DNA of 6,080 bases. It comes from JBHIEE01 sp046760445 (GTDB taxonomy: Bacteria; Acidobacteriota; Aminicenantia; JdFR-78). The position numbers and the translations under genes were made by a program. Position 1 is the stretch's first letter. Every line of letters starts with the position of its first letter. The DNA is taken from contig JBHIEE010000144.1 of assembly GCA_046760445.1 (NCBI GenBank), positions 1-6,080 on the forward strand, given 5' to 3'. Below are positions 4,697 to 6,080 of this stretch, piece after piece. The notes below the pieces were generated by a model that made no database searches, was not told where the DNA came from, and worked only from the letters and a program-made list of their open reading frames with translations.

Positions 4697-5944
4697 TTAA
4701 ACCCAGCCTCTAATTTTCATAGCTTCAGCTACTCGTTCCACAGCAACAATATAAGCTCCCAATCTATGATGGGCTCCATATTTTTTAGCTGTATCTATGC
4801 AGCTATGGAAAGCTCTGGTCATAATTTTATCCAATTTCTCATGAACTTCTTCTTCTGTCCAGTAGTAACCACCAATATTTTGCACCCACTCAAAATAAGA
4901 AACAGTAACTCCCCCTGCATTGGCAAGAAAATCAGGAATAACAAAAACATTGTTTTTATAAAGAATTTCATCTGCTTCTGGAGTAGTCGGGCCATTGGCT
5001 AATTCACACGAAATTTTAGCTTTTATATTGGCTGCGTTTTCCTCTGTTATTACATTTTCCATGGCTGACGGATAGAGAATATCAACATCTAATTCTAACA
5101 ATTCTTCATTTGTGATGCTCTTTGCACCAGGAAAATTAATTACTGACCCTGTTTTCTGCTTGTGCTCAAAAACAGCATTGTAATCAAGTCCATTTTCGCT
5201 ATAAATTCCACCTTTTGAGTCACTGACCGCTACTATCTTAGAGCCCAAAATTTCTTGGGTTAATTTATGGGCAAAAGAACCAGCATTTCCGTATCCCTGA
5301 ATAGCAACAGTAGCTTGAGCAGGATTGATATTTAATAATTCGCAAGCTTCTCGAACACAATAAAGACCACCGCGCGCAGTAGCATCTCCTCGTCCCTCTG
5401 AACCACCTATTTCTAAAGGTTTACCTGTTATAACTCCAGGAGCATTATAGCGAACAATATTATTGTACTCATCCATCATCCAAGCCATAATCTGAGGAGT
5501 AGTATAAACATCTGGAGCAGGAATATCTTTTTCAGGACCAATAAATCTGCCAATTGCTCTGATATAACCTCGACTTAGTCTTTCTAATTCACCCGCAGAC
5601 ATTTCCTTGGGATTACAAATAACTCCTCCTTTTGCTCCTCCATACGGAATATCTACCATAGCTGTTTTCCAGGTCATCCAAGCAGCTAAAGCCCGAACAG
5701 TGTCGATTGTTTCTTCTGGATGGAAACGAATTCCGCCTTTAGTTGGACCTCGGGCATCATTATACTGGACTCTAAAGCCTTTGAATACCTTGACCGAGCC
5801 ATCATCCATTCTAACTGGAATGAGCACCCAGAGTTCCCTCATCGGTTCTCTAAGCATCGCATGAGTAGCTGCATCTAGTTTCATTATTTTAGCGGCCTCA
5901 TCCAATTGCTTTTGAGCGATTTTGAAGGGATTAAGTTCTTTCAT
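4697..5944 (-). CDS. gdhA: glutamate dehydrogenase (hexameric, GluDH family)
   Basis: A 415-residue cytoplasmic enzyme interconverting glutamate plus water and 2-oxoglutarate plus ammonium with NAD(P). The length matches bacterial and archaeal small hexameric enzymes. Substrate-domain motifs: GPTKGGIRFHP (66-76, K69), TWKTAMVDIPYGGAKGGV (91-108, with K93 and catalytic K105) and PAPDVYT (142-148, catalytic D145). The Rossmann coenzyme domain has QGYGNAGS (216-223), with D242 near the end of the second strand (AVSDSKGG). That acid would lean toward NAD and hence a catabolic role, but this is not decisive. ANGPTTPEAD and PDFLANAGGVTVSYFEW complete the family pattern. The start is supported by AGGAGGT at 5952-5958, 7 nt upstream, and a sigma-70 promoter. 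Monocistronic: a terminator follows. Codons 85-96 are perfectly complementary, with one G.U, to a hairpin RNA segment at 927-960. Confidence 0.98.
   Translation of the reverse strand: MKELNPFKIAQKQLDEAAKIMKLDAATHAMLREPMRELWVLIPVRMDDGSVKVFKGFRVQYNDARGPTKGGIRFHPEETIDTVRALAAWMTWKTAMVDIPYGGAKGGVICNPKEMSAGELERLSRGYIRAIGRFIGPEKDIPAPDVYTTPQIMAWMMDEYNNIVRYNAPGVITGKPLEIGGSEGRGDATARGGLYCVREACELLNINPAQATVAIQGYGNAGSFAHKLTQEILGSKIVAVSDSKGGIYSENGLDYNAVFEHKQKTGSVINFPGAKSITNEELLELDVDILYPSAMENVITEENAANIKAKISCELANGPTTPEADEILYKNNVFVIPDFLANAGGVTVSYFEWVQNIGGYYWTEEEVHEKLDKIMTRAFHSCIDTAKKYGAHHRLGAYIVAVERVAEAMKIRGWV
5658..5691 (+). repeat. 34-nt segment matching the hairpin apex (copy in glutamate dehydrogenase gene)
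   Basis: The plus strand at 5661-5691 is identical to the minus strand of 957-927. Here it is the antisense of codons 85-96, encoding ALAAWMTWKTAM, a family-conserved part of the active site. The gene copy is intact and in frame, so it is the source and the copy at 927-960 is derived from it or matched to it. Confidence 0.97.
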
Positions 5945-5984
5945 TTATAATACCTCCTTAATAATATTTTATTATTGGAATTGT

Positions 5985-6014
5985 TTTATACCAGAGGTAG
6001 AATACAATTGTCAA
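5985..6014 (-). promoter_or_regulatory. sigma-70 promoter of glutamate dehydrogenase
   Basis: The minus strand has a perfect TTGACA (6009-6014) and an extended -10 TGGTATAAA (hexamer 5985-5990) with an 18-nt spacer. The predicted start is near 5978, about 34 nt before the ATG. No sigma-54 element is seen here. Confidence 0.8.
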
Positions 6015-6037
6015 GAAATTTGGTAGGGAAGTAGAAT
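6008..6037 (+). promoter_or_regulatory. possible divergent sigma-70 promoter
   Basis: The plus strand has TTGTCA (6008-6013) and TAGAAT (6032-6037) with an 18-nt spacer. Its -35 box overlaps the -35 of the glutamate dehydrogenase promoter on the other strand, so the two could not easily be occupied together. It would serve the plus-strand gene beginning at the right edge. Confidence 0.35.
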
Positions 6038-6069
6038 AAAAGTTGTGTATGAGGGAGGTTTTTATCTTT

Positions 6070-6080
6070 ATGAAAGGTTA
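6070..6080 (+). CDS. possible start of a divergent gene, cut by the window edge
   Basis: ATG at 6070 begins MKG before the window ends. GGGAGG at 6053-6058, 11 nt upstream, is a plausible ribosome binding site, and a candidate promoter lies at 6008-6037. An in-frame ATG at 6049 is an alternative start. Too little sequence is present to identify a product. Confidence 0.3.

Overview
The window is AT-rich, low-GC bacterial DNA. It looks like an anaerobic amino-acid or hydrogen metaboliser: it has a hexameric-type glutamate dehydrogenase, an NtrC-class two-component system, and the start of a NuoE-like 2Fe-2S subunit of the kind used by NADH dehydrogenases and [FeFe]-hydrogenases. I cannot name the lineage from sequence alone. 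An uncultured anaerobic phylum or a Firmicutes-like organism is a guess.

Layout: all substantial genes lie on the minus strand, so transcription runs right to left. From the right: (1) a glutamate dehydrogenase gene (4697-5944) with a good sigma-70 promoter and ribosome binding site, closed by a strong bidirectional terminator (4622-4657). Its promoter may be back-to-back with a plus-strand gene that only begins at the right edge. (2) A membrane sensor histidine kinase (2800-4521) and a sigma-54-activating response regulator (1411-2799), which abut with no gap and have their own promoter. (3) A regulatory intergenic region (1206-1410) with a near-consensus sigma-54 promoter at 1236-1252, upstream direct repeats and an inverted repeat. 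(4) A short cluster: a 63-residue cysteine-rich protein (1014-1205), a long rod-shaped RNA hairpin (about 887-1015), a small MNT/Pol-beta-type nucleotidyltransferase (387-878) and the N-terminal part of a NuoE-like protein (1-292, cut by the edge).

The most unusual observation is in region 4. The apex of the hairpin carries 31 bases that are an exact reverse complement of part of the glutamate dehydrogenase coding sequence about 4.7 kb away. As RNA, the minus-strand hairpin transcript could form 34 consecutive pairs (one G.U) with the glutamate dehydrogenase mRNA over codons 85-96. The wobble positions in the hairpin stems also favour the minus-strand transcript as the folded molecule.

A coherent but unproven model is that the kinase/regulator pair switches on the sigma-54 promoter, which produces the cysteine-rich protein and a structured antisense RNA that represses glutamate dehydrogenase. 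The main alternatives are a mobile inverted-repeat element that captured a gene fragment, and a leader-peptide/terminator device controlling the nucleotidyltransferase.
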